DNA of 64,000 bases. Origin: Cottoperca gobio (taxonomy: Eukaryota > Chordata > Actinopteri > Perciformes > Bovichtidae). Location: NCBI RefSeq assembly GCF_900634415.1, contig NC_041378.1, forward strand, positions 19,480,026 through 19,544,025, read 5' to 3'. The position numbers and the translations under genes are program-made. The first letter of the stretch is position 1. Every line of letters begins with the position of its first letter. The notes below the pieces were generated by a model. The model was not told the DNA's origin. It saw only the letters and a list, made by a program, of their open reading frames with translations, and searched no databases. This document shows positions 47,117 to 59,590 of the stretch, piece by piece.

Positions 47117-50100
47117 AGGAACTATGTTCATCATGGCTATGATATCAGCCCTGCTGTAGTGAAGAAATAACTACTAGACTTTTAGGGATAGCAATGTCAC
47201 AATTTGGTAATAATAAAATAAATTAAAATAATTAAATTGATTGCCATGAAATGTTGTGCATACATTTATGATACATTTCTTTCAATGCTTTGCAAGGGAA
47301 ATACATTTCCCACGCAATTAGGTATGTTATGTTTATACATGTCCATTCCCTCCTGGCATATTTTGTGCCTCTAAACAGGAATACCTTAAATTCCTAAAAG
47401 GCCCTTTTGAGTCCACAGCCCCACGAGCTGCTTTGAGAGTCTGTACGTTGGCCCAGTAGTTATTCCAGTTAAATGCTAATGTGTGCATGACAATGGCCCA
47501 TACATCAGCATTGCACAATGTTCACCAGCTTACATTAGCGTGTTAGTATGCTAATATTTGTTAAATGATACTTAAAGAACAGGTGAGGCAGATGGTCATG
47601 TCATTACTTTTGAAGATATTTGGCCATAAACCAAAGCATTCGATGCATTAAAGGTTTCAGCTGATGATGGCTCTACTGGAAAAATAGTTGTAGATGTAAA
47701 GTCAGGCAATCACCCAACAATTATTACAGTTCATCCTGAGGGGAACATGAATGTCGGAAACAAATCTAATGGCAATCCATGTAGAGAACTTTCAATCCAA
47801 ACCAAAGAACATTCCACCTGCTGCTGGAGCGGAACATAGTGGAGCATCAGGCAGCTACGTGTAAAGAGGAATTGACAGTTCTTCCTGAATAGATCTGTTA
47901 TTCAAATTCTAGGCAGGAAACATTATTATGTCACCAAAGTAACAATTCTGTGATGACAGGACTTCTGTCCACACACGAAAACAGCTAAATATGTCTCTGT
48001 TTGCCCTCTTTTCAGTTGGCAGACAACACAAGTGCATCACAGCCAGCACTTGGTAAGGAGTGGGACAAACATGGTTGTGACTAGAATTAGCTGTGTAGTT
48101 GGTTAAATTGACAAAACATAACGTAGTGTAAAGTAAGTGATCACACAGAAACTTCTTAACGCCTTACCCTCACTAGAAAAAAGTTCAGTTTTCCTTTTAC
48201 ACACTGAAACACACTGCCCTTGTGAGATGTATACTGCACATACACACCTGGACGGAGGGTTGAAATGGAGAGAAATAAATAAGCTTCTCAATTTAAAAGG
48301 CTTTGTGTACTCTGCATTGGACCTTCGTCAGTCATTTCAGAATGTTCTACTAAAGACAGAAATATTCACCACACAAACACAAACACACTACAATAAAGAA
48401 TGAAAAGATATTCAAAGCATTGGGACAAGAAGCATTTTGGCCTGATTACATTATATTATAAAAATGTAGCCTACACATTAGTGTGATGCAGCCATCGCAG
48501 TGACAGCTCTGTCTGGGCGCTGACATCACAGAGCGGACGAACAGAAAGGCATCAGCAGATGTAAAGCAGTCATGAGTCACACAACACATCACCTTCTTCT
48601 GAACCCAACCTGCAGCAACGCTGGGAGAAGTCTGCGACTCCTTACCTCAGTCAATATAAGAATATCAAACCTAAAAATAATCCATTATTGAATAAATGAG
48701 GGCTGATATTGTACAGTTTTAACATCATTTGTGCTGTAAAATAAAATTACAACAAAATGTGAAACTTTTTTTGTACCACAGAGCTTACAGTCATTTTCTT
48801 TATAACCCTGTGGATCAAATAAACATCAACAAATCTATCAAGGGAGCCTGTGGCTCAAACACATCCGGTTTCAGGATTACAAGCTGTAATTCTCTATTAG
48901 CTAAAGTTTCCATGCTGCGAGCCCATTCTTACTGCTGCTTTGGCTCAGGGGCAGCTGGTTTAAATCTAAAAGCAGTGGGTGTGGGGTTATGTAAAATGTA
49001 AAAATAAAACAGCAATAAAACAGTTTTGCTGGGTTTGATGTTGAATTTGAATACTCAGTTTTTTCTGTGTATATTACAGAATTAGCTTTAGCCATTTAGA
49101 TCATGCCGATGTTCAGTCAACCTAGAGAAACACATGTTTAAGCTTCACACTCACACATTTGACTGGGAGTCTATGGACATAACTCTGACTCTGATCTATG
49201 CAGTCTCCCCGCTGGGGATCAAAGGTGGAACTGAGAATCTCCAATTCCTTTCTCTCTGTTCATTAATCGTGAGGACACTCAAGAGGTTCAAAGTGTGAGG
49301 AGTCTTGAGTTTACAGTCAGCTGTGAAATTACACTGACTTGTAGCAGTGGAAAAAAAATGACCTACAGTAATAGTCTGAGAGGATTCCAAACTCCCCCTG
49401 AAAAAAGGTAATGGCAGTAGAGCCAGCTCATGTCTCGTATACATTTCCAGGAACACAGAAAGCCCCAAACTCTCCCTGAATCCTAATGAAGCCCTCACAT
49501 GGAGACTGAAATGTGAATGTTCACAATTAAAGGGTTACTTGTGAACACACTTGAGTTTAGAGGGTTTCATATTCATATATGTTTGAGTTTCCATCCGATA
49601 ACTGATGGATTGCTTTTAAGTAGTGCTAAACTGCTTTAATTGCCATCAAATACTACAGCAGTTCATGCACTCTAACTATTATGATATTTACTTGCTAATA
49701 CTGTAACACTGTATGTATACTGTGTACATCACAAGTGGTTCATTGTATGAACATGCACTGCTGGTATTTTAATGTATGTTAACACGTAACATACATCATT
49801 TATAAGAAGTAATTTATAATACGTGAACAGTAAACAAATTCATTCTATTAATTACATTTTTAGGATAAATACCATAAGCAGAAAAATAAATGTGTAATAA
49901 AAGATACATATTTTTACTGTGATTATTGTTGTTGGCATATATCGTATATATTGCATTGTAAAGTACAATCTAAAATTGAAAACAGGCGGTGCGTCAGCTC
50001 CGTCACCACTCCTTCTTTGATGTCTGTTTGGTGTGTCTGGGTCTTAATGGGAAACATAAGCCTACTTTATATCTCCTTCTCCTGAATGTCACTGGTGTAG

Positions 50101-50758
50101 GTGGCTCCAGCATTCTCTGAACATGAGCTCCGTTGGTGGCAAATAATAGGAAGTTAACATGTTGGGAGCATAGAGAGTGGGGTGGGGGGGGACCAGGGAG
50201 TCGGCCCATAAACCATTTTAAGCGAGTAATAACTGTGTCATGCTATTTGGAATGAGACGACAAGTTTGTGAAAGAACGGCGGGGGACTCGTAAGATTTAG
50301 ACCGCCCACTGATTCCAAAGCTCTGCCGGGAGGTTGACAGTTCAAAGGCGCGGCAGAGCCGTAGCCAGTACAGGATATAGGTCTCTTCTTTTTATTTATT
50401 TTTATCACTGCCTTAAAACCACAGAGGAGGGGTGTAAAATACTAACAACATTATATCTGCCAAATGCTTGACATGATGGTTAAAGGGAGGAGGGTTCCCT
50501 CAGACGCTCTCCGTGGTGCTGAAATACACATCCGAGCTGGAGAACTACGCTGAGTAAATAATATTTTTTATCTAATAGCTGTGGTCCCGTTACATGGTCC
50601 GTCCTCTAATATTACCCTGAGGAAAAACATTACATTTAGGACGATACTGAAAATAAATTTGAGAATAACAAAATAATGTTCATGTTGTTTGTTCTGTCCA
50701 ACCAGTTGTAATGAACAGTAATGAGCAGCCTTTGGAAAATGCTAACAAGGCTTTAGAT
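47117..50758. other. Non-coding stretch, nothing recognised
   Basis: Several open frames of 60-100 codons, none with a domain. 49980-50400 is more GC-rich and includes an 8-bp G run at 50183-50190; I could not assign it. Confidence 0.4.
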
Positions 50759-51110
50759 CAGGGGTGTCCAAGGAGTAGGACTCCCGCGGGCCGGGGTCCA
50801 GGGTGCCCCCCTGTATCAGGGAGGTCTCAGATCTCAGAGAGAACTGCTCCAGAACTATCCCACGGCTAAGCCAGCTCATACATTTCCGATAGCAAAGCCT
50901 GGAAGTGATTACACTCTTGATTGTATGAGATCTGCCAGTCTTTGAACCCTCCAGTTGGGAGAATGTGCTAACTACTGAGCCACCTGACAAGATATGATCT
51001 AAAGGATATGTTCTTAAATTAAGGATATATGTTTCAGCTTCTAATATTTTAAGCCATGCTAGCAGTGAGGCAATGTCGGGCAGCCAGTACAGTTCATGAT
51101 CCACAGACTC
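50759..51110. mobile_element. hAT-like terminus joined to a tRNA-like SINE fragment (tentative)
   Basis: CAGGGGTGTCCAAGGAGTAG at 50759 with 'ctcccgcgggccggggtcc' looks like an hAT end of the CAGGGGTGTC type, and its 8-bp flank CTTTAGAT has central TA. About 180 bp further, the minus strand reads 'gtggctcagtagttagcaca' and 'ggagggttcaaag', a tRNA-like box A and box B. No right terminus was found. Confidence 0.4.
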
Positions 51111-54074
51111 ACAGACAACTTATTTAGAAATACAGTTCTCTTTCTCATATCAACGAGAAATTGAATTTACTCTGAGACTTTAAATTGTAACATGAAAACT
51201 ATTCTATTCATGAAACAGCAAATATTCGACAGTGGATTCAATCAGGTGTTTAAAATAGTATAATATCAGAATTTCTCAGCAACAATCTTTGTGTTAAAGA
51301 GGAACATTAAAGCTTCCACATTTGCTCTAAACCTTGTGTTACTTCCATAAACCACAGATCAATTCAATGCAGTGCAGTGAGAATGGAGGGGAGATGAGTC
51401 CTCTGCAGGTGGGTATCGGTATTTCTGTGAGCTGCTCCTTCATTCACAGGGAGCAGATGGCTGCTTCCATTGATTTTAATGAGTGCTGGAACAGATGTGG
51501 CAGGTGTCAGTCATCTGCTGCAGAAAGACATTAATGAAAGGTTCAGAGGACACGCGCATAGTCATTATTGAAACCTCAGTTTCAAAGTCTGTGTATGATG
51601 CTTTTTTTCCTACAAGCTATACCAAACTTTTACTGCTCTCTCTCTAATATCTCTGCCACTGTCCATTTGCACTTTCTGTCAGGCTGTGTTTCCATTGTGT
51701 CCAAATGTAAAGCACCTCTAACGAGAGATACAGTCGACATGTGCAATACAACAGCACACGGGTTAAAACTACTGTCCAGATTTGCATTAAAGAAATTGTT
51801 CGTTCTTGTTGTTAAAAACAGCAGTTGATGAAACAATAAGTGCTTTTCCATTAACCTATTCTTATGTGCATTTTTCAATGAACATTTAAATTTGCATTAA
51901 TTTTCAATTTGCACTTAAAATAAACAGAATGGAAACTTAAGAACAAATGATTGTCCAAATATTGTATTTGTGCTGGAATGAAAAAAGTGAACCCTTTCTG
52001 CTGCATTGGTTAAAGGGCGACTAACAATGGCTATTATTGAAAACTCATTGCTGTGGTTTCTATGGGTGCAGCTCTTTTCTTTGCAGGGTCTTCCTAGTTC
52101 TTCTTATGCTAATTCCAGTGAAAGCACTATTGTTGTTGCTATAAATGTATTTTAAAAAAATCAATTTTTTCTTCTTTTAATAGCACTGAGTGTAAAAGCT
52201 CCCCTGCTGTAGATATTACATGCATTGCCATTATGGTACACACATCAGTGAGCAAAGCAGGCATACATCCTATATGAAATGTCATAGATTATACCTTAAA
52301 TGTTCTGGTTCGGGTGTCTGCAGGTCTGTGTGCACTTGGTTCAGTACTTACTTACCTGTGCTTCTGGATCTGACAGTAAATCCATCCTCTGGCACAAACA
52401 AATAATCACACACAATCGCTTCGAGGCTGGAGTTGACCCGGAGACAGCGCACCAATCACCCTGCCAGTCCTGCTTTGGATCGGGCTTTATCCTGGATAAT
52501 TTGGCTCCAACAGCTTCTCCTTCTCCCCTGGCAGTTTACGGCCTCAGACTCCAGAGAAAGCGGTGCAATAAACAAGTCTAGTGACAGCAAAGGTGAGAGG
52601 AAACACAGCCCTTAGAGAAGACAGCTTCGGGGATTTTCTTTATTGCTGTCTTCCAATGTTATTTTGCACAGGAGATTTCAAATCAGTCCTGAAGGAACGC
52701 TATCAGGCTGCCTCCTCGCTCTGTGCCCACATACTAAACCTAACAAAGGCCATCACAGAGGCTTCCCCCTCCTTTCTTTTGTTCAACACCGACTTTTTGT
52801 GTTTAAAAGGCTGAGATGACTTAGAAGTGACTGTGAACAGGTTATCCTCCCTATCTTTATTCTAGTCACTTGCATTGATCTATCAGACTCTGCAGTTGTG
52901 ATGCAGTGGAAGATCAATGACTGAAAGTGATGGGTCGCTAATGGGATGGACAGACTCACATTCTAGTGTTTAACACTGGATTTGCACTTAGCTAATTTGT
53001 CCCAGCTGTAATTACAACCAAATCAGGTCATTAGCTGACCACAGCTGCCTGACCGAGCTGCTGGAAATCCTTCTGTGCTGAGCAAAATGTTTCAGCTGGA
53101 ATAGTGATTAAAGGCTCACTGGCTGTGAAGACATCACAGGATTTATAGCTTCTATTATCTCCAACTGACTATTTATGGAAGTTTTCTAAAGCTGTAAACA
53201 TTACAAAAGCTTAAGATTTACATTATATATATATTTTTTTTAAATGTATTTACATGATGTAATCGCTTTGATGTAATTCAATTCAAATTGTACAGTAAAT
53301 AATGCATACACACATTTCAGTGTTCAGTACTGCCTTGCACTGTTGTCTGTCTTCTTTAGTCTTCTTTGTTAAACAACACTCTACAATGAATCTTCTTTTC
53401 CACTGTTTACCAACACACTGGTTGAACGTCTTCTCTCGCATTTGTCACAGAGCAGCAGTTACCAGGCAGGTTTGCTGCCCTTTAATTTCCTGTCAACGTC
53501 AACTGTCTGTGGCTCTACTGATCCGACAAAAGACGTAAATCTAAATCACCTCAACAATATATTGTTTCATGAAAAAGGTCTCAGTTATTCCCTCAACCAG
53601 CTGGGCATTTTAATGTTTTAGGGCAGTTATAGATGTATGTTTAGCCATTTTTCGCCTTTATTGGACACCTGACTGAAACAGTTAGCAAAAAACATGATAT
53701 ATTAAAACAAATAGGCTGTCTGATTAAACACAGTAAAGAATATTTCTCATGTGCTGCACAGAACAGCACCTGTTGTTTACTACTATACGGCACTTTACAT
53801 CTTCAGGCAAATGATGTATGCATTAGGAAACCATGATGATTTTCCACTGCAAATCACACATTGCTCTGACCCCAATGTGCCTCAAAGCAAAAAAATATGT
53901 AATTTCACTGTAATTTTCAAGTTGAGATGACTGATGACTCAATGAGTTTGAGTACTGTGTACTCTGCATTTATAGAGGGTTTAGTGTGCTGTATAAATCT
54001 CTCACACAGCATTAAGTCGAAAGGTTCATTAATTATGAGGCCTATCAGCAGGGTGGACCATCAGAAGCACTAAC
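51111..54074. other. Non-coding stretch, nothing recognised
   Basis: Open frames at 51568-51828, 52300-52581, 52581-52814 and 53302-53538 lack domains. No RNA gene or repeat ends. Confidence 0.4.
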
Positions 54075-54181
54075 CTCTGTGTTCAGGAGCAGGCTGACCC
54101 ACTTTCCTGACAGAGCTTTTTATCACCTCGTTTTTCATCAGCTCCACTGCCTGCCCCAGCAAGCTGGACTTTGTCAACTGT
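54075..54181 (-). CDS. Candidate internal coding exon (speculative)
   Basis: On the minus strand 'atttatcaagtctcag' with a 'ctaac' branch-like word precedes a 107-bp open block, which ends CACAGAG followed by the donor GTTAGTG. The frame gives 'QLTKSSLLGQAVELMKNEV' then 'IKSSVRKVGQPAPEHR', with coding-like codons (CTG GGG CAG GCA GTG GAG CTG ATG). I do not recognise the protein. It could be an exon of the same minus-strand gene hinted at elsewhere, but no link can be shown. Confidence 0.25.
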
Positions 54182-54736
54182 CTGAGACTTGATAAATTGT
54201 TAGAGGGGTGCTGATATTGTGCGGTGAGGGAGTCAGTATGAGAGCGAGTATGTGGCAGGGTGGAGGGGCCAGGGCACAACGCCTGCCAGGCTGACTGATA
54301 GAAAGGTAGAGAAAGGTTACTTATTGGGTAACATCACTGATGGGCCAGTTTTATATAATCCTCCCTACTTCTGGATCATAATTAACATCATTGAAAAAAA
54401 ATGGGAAAATGTTCTATTGTTTATTAATACCACATCTGCATAAAAACTCAAGGCTCTGTGTTCAAAATTAAAAGTAATAACACAAACCTGTTTTTCTAAA
54501 AGCCAGCCACAAGTTCTCCTTAAAGTGATACTCCAACCCAAATATGTCGTTTAGGTATTTCACACTGTAGTTTTGAAAGGAGGCTAGTAAAGGAACAGTG
54601 GTGTAGCCGGCTTAAATACATGTCAGTTACTATGGACTCATGGTACATTATTGTATTGTTTAAGTTTGGTATGTGAACTAATATGTGTACGCAATGCAGG
54701 GTTTGAAGTGAGATAAACCTATTGAGTAATGTATAC
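54182..54736. other. Non-coding stretch, nothing recognised
   Basis: AT-rich flank of the 54.7-60.3 kb transposon complex. No gene supported. Confidence 0.4.
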
Positions 54737-54956
54737 TACTAAACCAGGGGTGTCAAACTGTTTTAGTTCAGGGGCTGCATACAGCACAACTTAATCTCAA
54801 GTGGGCTGGACCAGTAAGATCAGAGCATAATAACCTATAAATAATGGCAACTCCAAATGTTTCCTTTGTTTTAGTGCAAAAAAATACAAGTACATTCTGA
54901 AAATGTTAAAGTTTTATCTTTTTACAAAACATTATGAACAACCCTGAAATTTCTTA

Positions 54957-56282
54957 AGAGTGTGCGGGCCCGCCGGCGGGCCCAGCAGGTGTTTTATTGC
55001 GCCTGTACATGGACATTTTTGAATTCTGAAGAAAAAAATATATTTTTTATATTTTTGGAACGCTTAGAATCTCGTCTATTTTCATATGCAGATGAAAATC
55101 ACAACAGCAGGTACAATCAGCTCCTCAAACTAGCAAGTACACTCAAAATCAAAATCATAACTCTGAGCCCACTTACCTATAAAGCCTCATAAATATCCTC
55201 TTTTCAGCAATATTTTGATAAAGACGCTCCTAAGGCATTGCCAGAGGTCCACACGTTCGTTTCCGGTAAAAAGATATCCACTGTGAACATCGTCACATCG
55301 ATAAAAGTCCGTGAACAGGTGTTGCAATCATTGAAATCAGCTGATCGATTTTTACATTGTGTGATCATAAACAGTCATAACTTAATATCTCGTGCTCTCA
55401 TCACGGTACAGACACGTCCTGGTTTTAGCGCGGGCTTTCAGCATTAGATTGACACTTCATTTGAGCCAATCGGAGCTTCGATGGGTCTTTTACGACCTTC
55501 ATGAGTGTCAACTTGATAAGAAAGTGCCCACCCCCTTCTTTCGTTATAGACTGACCCTGGACCAGCTCAGCGTCCTGGTGGCGCGCGCATCGTAAAGGAA
55601 ACGTGCGCCTCTTTCGTTAGATGCGTCACTTCCCATGGTTTGTTTTTTCAAAGTAAAATGTATTTCCAAAATAATATTTATTATTTATTGTACACAAAAA
55701 AACACATAAAAAACATACAAATATTAGAAAAAAAATGTCTTTATACTTCAATTACTCTGTGTGATTACTACAAACAGGGAATATGGGTATATAATAGTTA
55801 TTTATAAATAAATACAAATAATATTTATTAATAAATATTATAATATGTACATGTACATGCACATATTGCACCGTTGGTGTACGCCTGGTGTTACTCTGAG
55901 ACAAACCTGTCTAATAAATTAAGTTTTTATCCCTTTTTATCTGAAATTTGGTGGTGAACTTGATAACACTTGGTTCTATGTTTCTATTGTGTATTTCAGC
56001 TCGGGACTACCAGCTATACCCATCTTCAGACATCTTTTTCAACAACAAACTTCAGGCGAAGTGTATTTTCTTCAAATTCAGTATATTCAGACCACTATTA
56101 CTCAGTGCCAGAAGCACTTGGAGTGATTATTCACTGTTTTGCAAAAACAATAAGAGAGTTATCTTTTGAATGAGACCAAAATCATGCAGCTGGTGCAAAT
56201 GGTTGAAGAGCAGCTTTCAATGTACTTTGGGTATGTCGTTTGTAGGTATTTTCGGATAAATTCGCCCACTTCCTAAGAGGTT
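54957..56282. mobile_element. TTAA-type non-autonomous DNA transposon, copy 2
   Basis: This is nearly identical to the 9073-10405 copy, including the CGGGCCCGCCGGCGGGCCC palindrome and the end CACTTCCTAA. Here the right terminus is complete: inverted AACCTCTTAG, then TTAA at 56283. The left side begins directly after TTAA (54954-54957) with GAGTGTGCGGGC and lacks the AACCTC part seen in copy 1, as if a short deletion between TTAA-like words had occurred. It has no recognisable transposase. Confidence 0.8.
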
Positions 56283-56405
56283 TTAAAGGGCCTACGAAAT
56301 AATAAACATGAATTTCTACTGAGGATAGCAAATGCTATTTGTGGTGTAAAATGATGTGTTATTAATGACACAATGATCGCAGTATTTAATAAATCATGCA
56401 TTAGT

Positions 56406-57994
56406 ATGTCGACCACCGATGTTGACATCGCCGCTACCGGAAACACCCGACGCCGTGTTCTGATGTCACAAGTAGAACACAGTCCACCAGTTGAATACAC
56501 AGACAACACGGCAGACGTGGCGATGTCGGACTCTGGCTCGGATATTTCCACAGAATCGAGTGACAGTGAGTCGTCAATAGACTCGTTGCACTTTGAAGAA
56601 GAGGAGTTTATTGAAGAGGATGCCGGTGTCGTGGATTTAGATCATGCGGGCAAGTTTAACGTGGTGGAAACAGAGCAGCTCGAGACACAGTATTCAAAAT
56701 GGAGACACAGACGGGAGCGGACATGCGGATGATGGTGACAGTGATCCTGGATTTGGCGGAGATCCTGTGTGACAACAGAACACAGACAGGTATATACATT
56801 TGACTATAGTTCATAGAACTTCTCAGTATATAGTAAATGCATCATAATAAAACGTAACATTATCCTCGATCGTAAATGGATCACAAGCTATCCTATATCT
56901 AGTCGATAGCTTGATTTCCTTGAATTGTTATGAATTCGACTAGTTGTCCGCAAATTGCTCGATAACTAAATATTAAATTACTTCTCTACTTGGACACATC
57001 GACGTCTGTAAAGCTTGATAACTTGATTCTTTCTCGAAGTTTCTGCGGTTGAGGTTCTATCATTGTGTCTGATGTCAAACGTCATATATTACGAGCTGTA
57101 TATAAAGCATTAGCTATTAGCTAACAAACAGACCGGAGGACAGCGTTGTTTTATAAAGTATAGTCTGCCTACTCACCGTCTTTATAGTAGCCGGAACACT
57201 TTCCAGATGTTCCTGAAAGTTACGATGTCATAACTTTACGAGACTTACGTGAAACGGGTAACAAGTTGCTACTAGACAGATCCGACCTCCGTACGACCAT
57301 AACAGGCTTATGAGCTGCTTACGAGCCTGTCGTGAAACACATGCATGTAAATAGTATGAAATTAAGAAGACGTTAATATTGGCCTTTTTTCTGGATATTG
57401 CATATTGTGTACATGTCCTTACCATTCTTCTTTTGTACAATTAGGTGTACATGTGAAAACTGTACAATTATGGAAGCAATTGAAGAGCTGCTGCCAAGAA
57501 AAGGATGTCATGGAGGAATTCAATGAATATGAGGGACATGGTGCAAACATAACCTGCATAACAGATCACCCAGGATTCAAATCAAAGTGTCTGGATGTTT
57601 GGGTGTTGCAGTCAGCCTACCACAGGTATTCGAAGAGGGACAGACAACAAGGAGGTGATCAGCCACGTAATGAGTAAGTTACTTGTGTAATATGTAGAAC
57701 TCAGAAACTTTGATGTATTTCTGGGAAGTCGAATGGTCACTCTGGCAGTCACAGAATAAATAGATAAATAAGCAAATTGACATGTATTATCTTGTATGTT
57801 ACAGAATGTATCACTATGTGGCACACCACCAGGTGGTGAGATTTTGCTGGGGAATACTTGGCAAGAACCACAGAATGCCATCATGTGCCATTCAAAAGAT
57901 CTGTGCTACGTTTCCATCTGACAACTACACGTCGTTCAAGTATCAGCATTTTATTAGAGTCAATAACAAAACACAATGTCAGTTCAGTGATTGA
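56406..57994 (+). pseudogene. P2X7 ballast-domain protein without channel, spliced, broken
   Basis: Exon 1 (56406-56789; an internal ATG is at 56463) is acidic and Ser/Asp-rich ('SDSGSDISTESSDSESSIDS'). Exon 2 (57445-57673) and exon 3 (57805-57994) carry the zinc-binding ballast fold: C-x-C-x2-C ('CTCENC'), then 'SCCQEKD', 'ITCITDHPGFKSKCLDVWVL', and 'HHQVVRFCWGILGK' with 'PSCAIQKICATFP'. Introns have GT and AG edges, and the exon 2-3 joint keeps the frame exactly (Asn-Glu-Met-Tyr). In P2X7 this domain hangs on the cytoplasmic side of an ATP-gated channel, but no transmembrane or ectodomain sequence is present here. Lesions are a frameshift near 56697, an in-frame TGA near 56769 and a frameshift near 57485. 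The original may have been a soluble zinc protein. Confidence 0.8.
56790..57444. other. First intron of the ballast-domain pseudogene
   Basis: It begins GTATATAC after CAGACAG and ends in 'tcttcttttgtacaattag', a good pyrimidine-rich acceptor. It is AT-rich and without open frames of note; the minus frame at 57228-57440 looks accidental. Confidence 0.55.
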
Positions 57995-58159
57995 ATCTGC
58001 TTCTCTACAGCACAACAGCATCCCTCTTGTTTGGTTCTTCCACCGACTGCTGAGTGGAGCTGGGACTTCGAAAGGTTCCTCATCAACATTGTCTTGGCAC
58101 AAAGCATTGAGTCTCGGTCAAGAGTTCAGTAACATACTCTGCAAAAAAGACGTTTTATA

Positions 58160-58252
58160 ATCAAGCATTATATATAATATATATATGTATGTATGTGTGT
58201 GTGTGCGTGTGTATGTATGTATGTATATATGTATGTGTGTATATATATATTA
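58160..58252. repeat. (ATGT)n/(AT)n microsatellite
   Basis: Mixed ATGT, GTGT and AT runs. The Tyr-Ile-His repeat frame on the minus strand is an artefact. Confidence 0.9.
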
Positions 58253-58499
58253 TGATGCTGACCTTTGGAACAACCGACTTGGATTGGAACTTGCAGTCCA
58301 GCTGACCTGACACGTGGTCGCGCCTACATGGACTTGTGGTGTGTCCGTGGAGTGGGATCCGTCTGCACAGCAATTTCTTTCCGACATGTCTGAAATATAT
58401 CAAACACAGCTTTACTAATAAATCTTTCAAACCAGCTTGAAATTGTATTGCATGTTTATACATGTCTGCGTAAAGGAAATATCTAATAACATTCATAAT

Positions 58500-58905
58500 A
58501 AAAGATGTGGTTGAATTGATTTAAGAGTAGGCTAAAGACTTTCCTTTTTGATAAGCCTTGTTGACATTTTCCTGGATTCATCCATACTTTCTATTTCTTT
58601 TTTTTCCAGCACAACATAATTTCTGTCAGATGTTGTATTTGTACTATGTTGTTTATCCTGTACACACGACATCTATTGCATGTCTGTCCGTCCTGGGAGA
58701 GGGATCCCTCCTCAGTCTCTCCCTGAGGTTTCTTCCATTTTTTTCCCCTTTAATTTTGGGGTTTCTTTTAGGAAGTTTTTCCTTGTGCGATGCGAGGGTC
58801 TAAGGACAGAGGATGTCGTAACCTGTACAGTCTGTAAAGCACACTGAGACAAATGTATAATTTGTGATATTGGGCTATACAAATAAATTTGATTTGATTT
58901 GAGAG
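58500..58905 (+). mobile_element. 3' end of a non-LTR retrotransposon, family unresolved
   Basis: Phrases 'ctgtccgtcctgggagaggg', 'ctctccctgaggtttcttcc', 'tttccttgtgcgatgcgagg' and 'attgggctatacaaataaat', followed by (TTGAT)n, are the standard 3' end of an abundant fish LINE-mobilised repeat. The terminal pentamer repeat supports target-primed reverse transcription. It sits inside the TTAA element, so it is younger than that element. Confidence 0.55.
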
Positions 58906-59365
58906 CAATTATATCAAATTATACAAATATATGAATTATGTACATGCATGTGGTGATTGTATGTTTAACATGTCATGTGCAGGTCTGCTGGTACTACAAC
59001 TGTAATGTACAGATGACCTACAGTCTGTATACTTACTGGTGTACACACAGCTTCCTCCCCAGTGTGGATGTCCAATAGATGGTCGCTGATCATACAGGTA
59101 TCCTCAGTTCTGTCAGTGGCTTCATTCAACAATGTTTCAATACCTCTGTAATAATAGGGTGATAGTTAAAAGTTAAATAGACTCACGCTTTTACTCAAAC
59201 TACAGAATAAAATGGGGAAGCCTGTTATAAACATTGAATCTATACTTAATTAATCTAATGAAGTGTAATTAGCTAAAGTTATTAATACTACAAACAATAA
59301 CAGAGATATTGGCTAGGGCCTGGTGTAAACTCGTTACATACAGTAGGCCTAGACCGATTATGGCT
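58906..59365. other. Non-coding part of the TTAA element
   Basis: No gene recognised. Confidence 0.4.
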
Positions 59366-59590
59366 TTATGCTTGAAACAATAAATACATTAAACAAGTAG
59401 CACGGCTTATCTTTGCTCTCTCCCTTTTGGCGAGTGCATTTCGTTGTCTCTTTGGTGGAGGACTGCACCGGCGGACGTGTTTGAATTGGCGTGCTTGTCT
59501 TGTCCATAAACGCGACATTTTATCATCTTTTGGCCACAGAAAGCTAGATTTGGAGACGGCCCCACATCCCCATACAACACATCGCTTCAC
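59366..59590 (-). pseudogene. THAP-like zinc-finger N-terminus (tentative)
   Basis: On the minus strand, from a GTG at 59590, the peptide begins 'VKRCVVWGCGAV', then 'FLWPKDDKMSRLWTRQAR'. The C-x4-C pair, the Phe-x-x-Pro step and a Trp about 10 residues later fit the first half of a THAP DNA-binding domain. The usual second half (C-x2-H and AVPTIF-like end) is not visible. The following sequence is basic ('CSPPPKRQRNALAKRERAK'). The start codon would have decayed from ATG. It is oriented inward from the right end of the TTAA element, where a transposase-type gene could lie. A chance match is possible. Confidence 0.35.
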
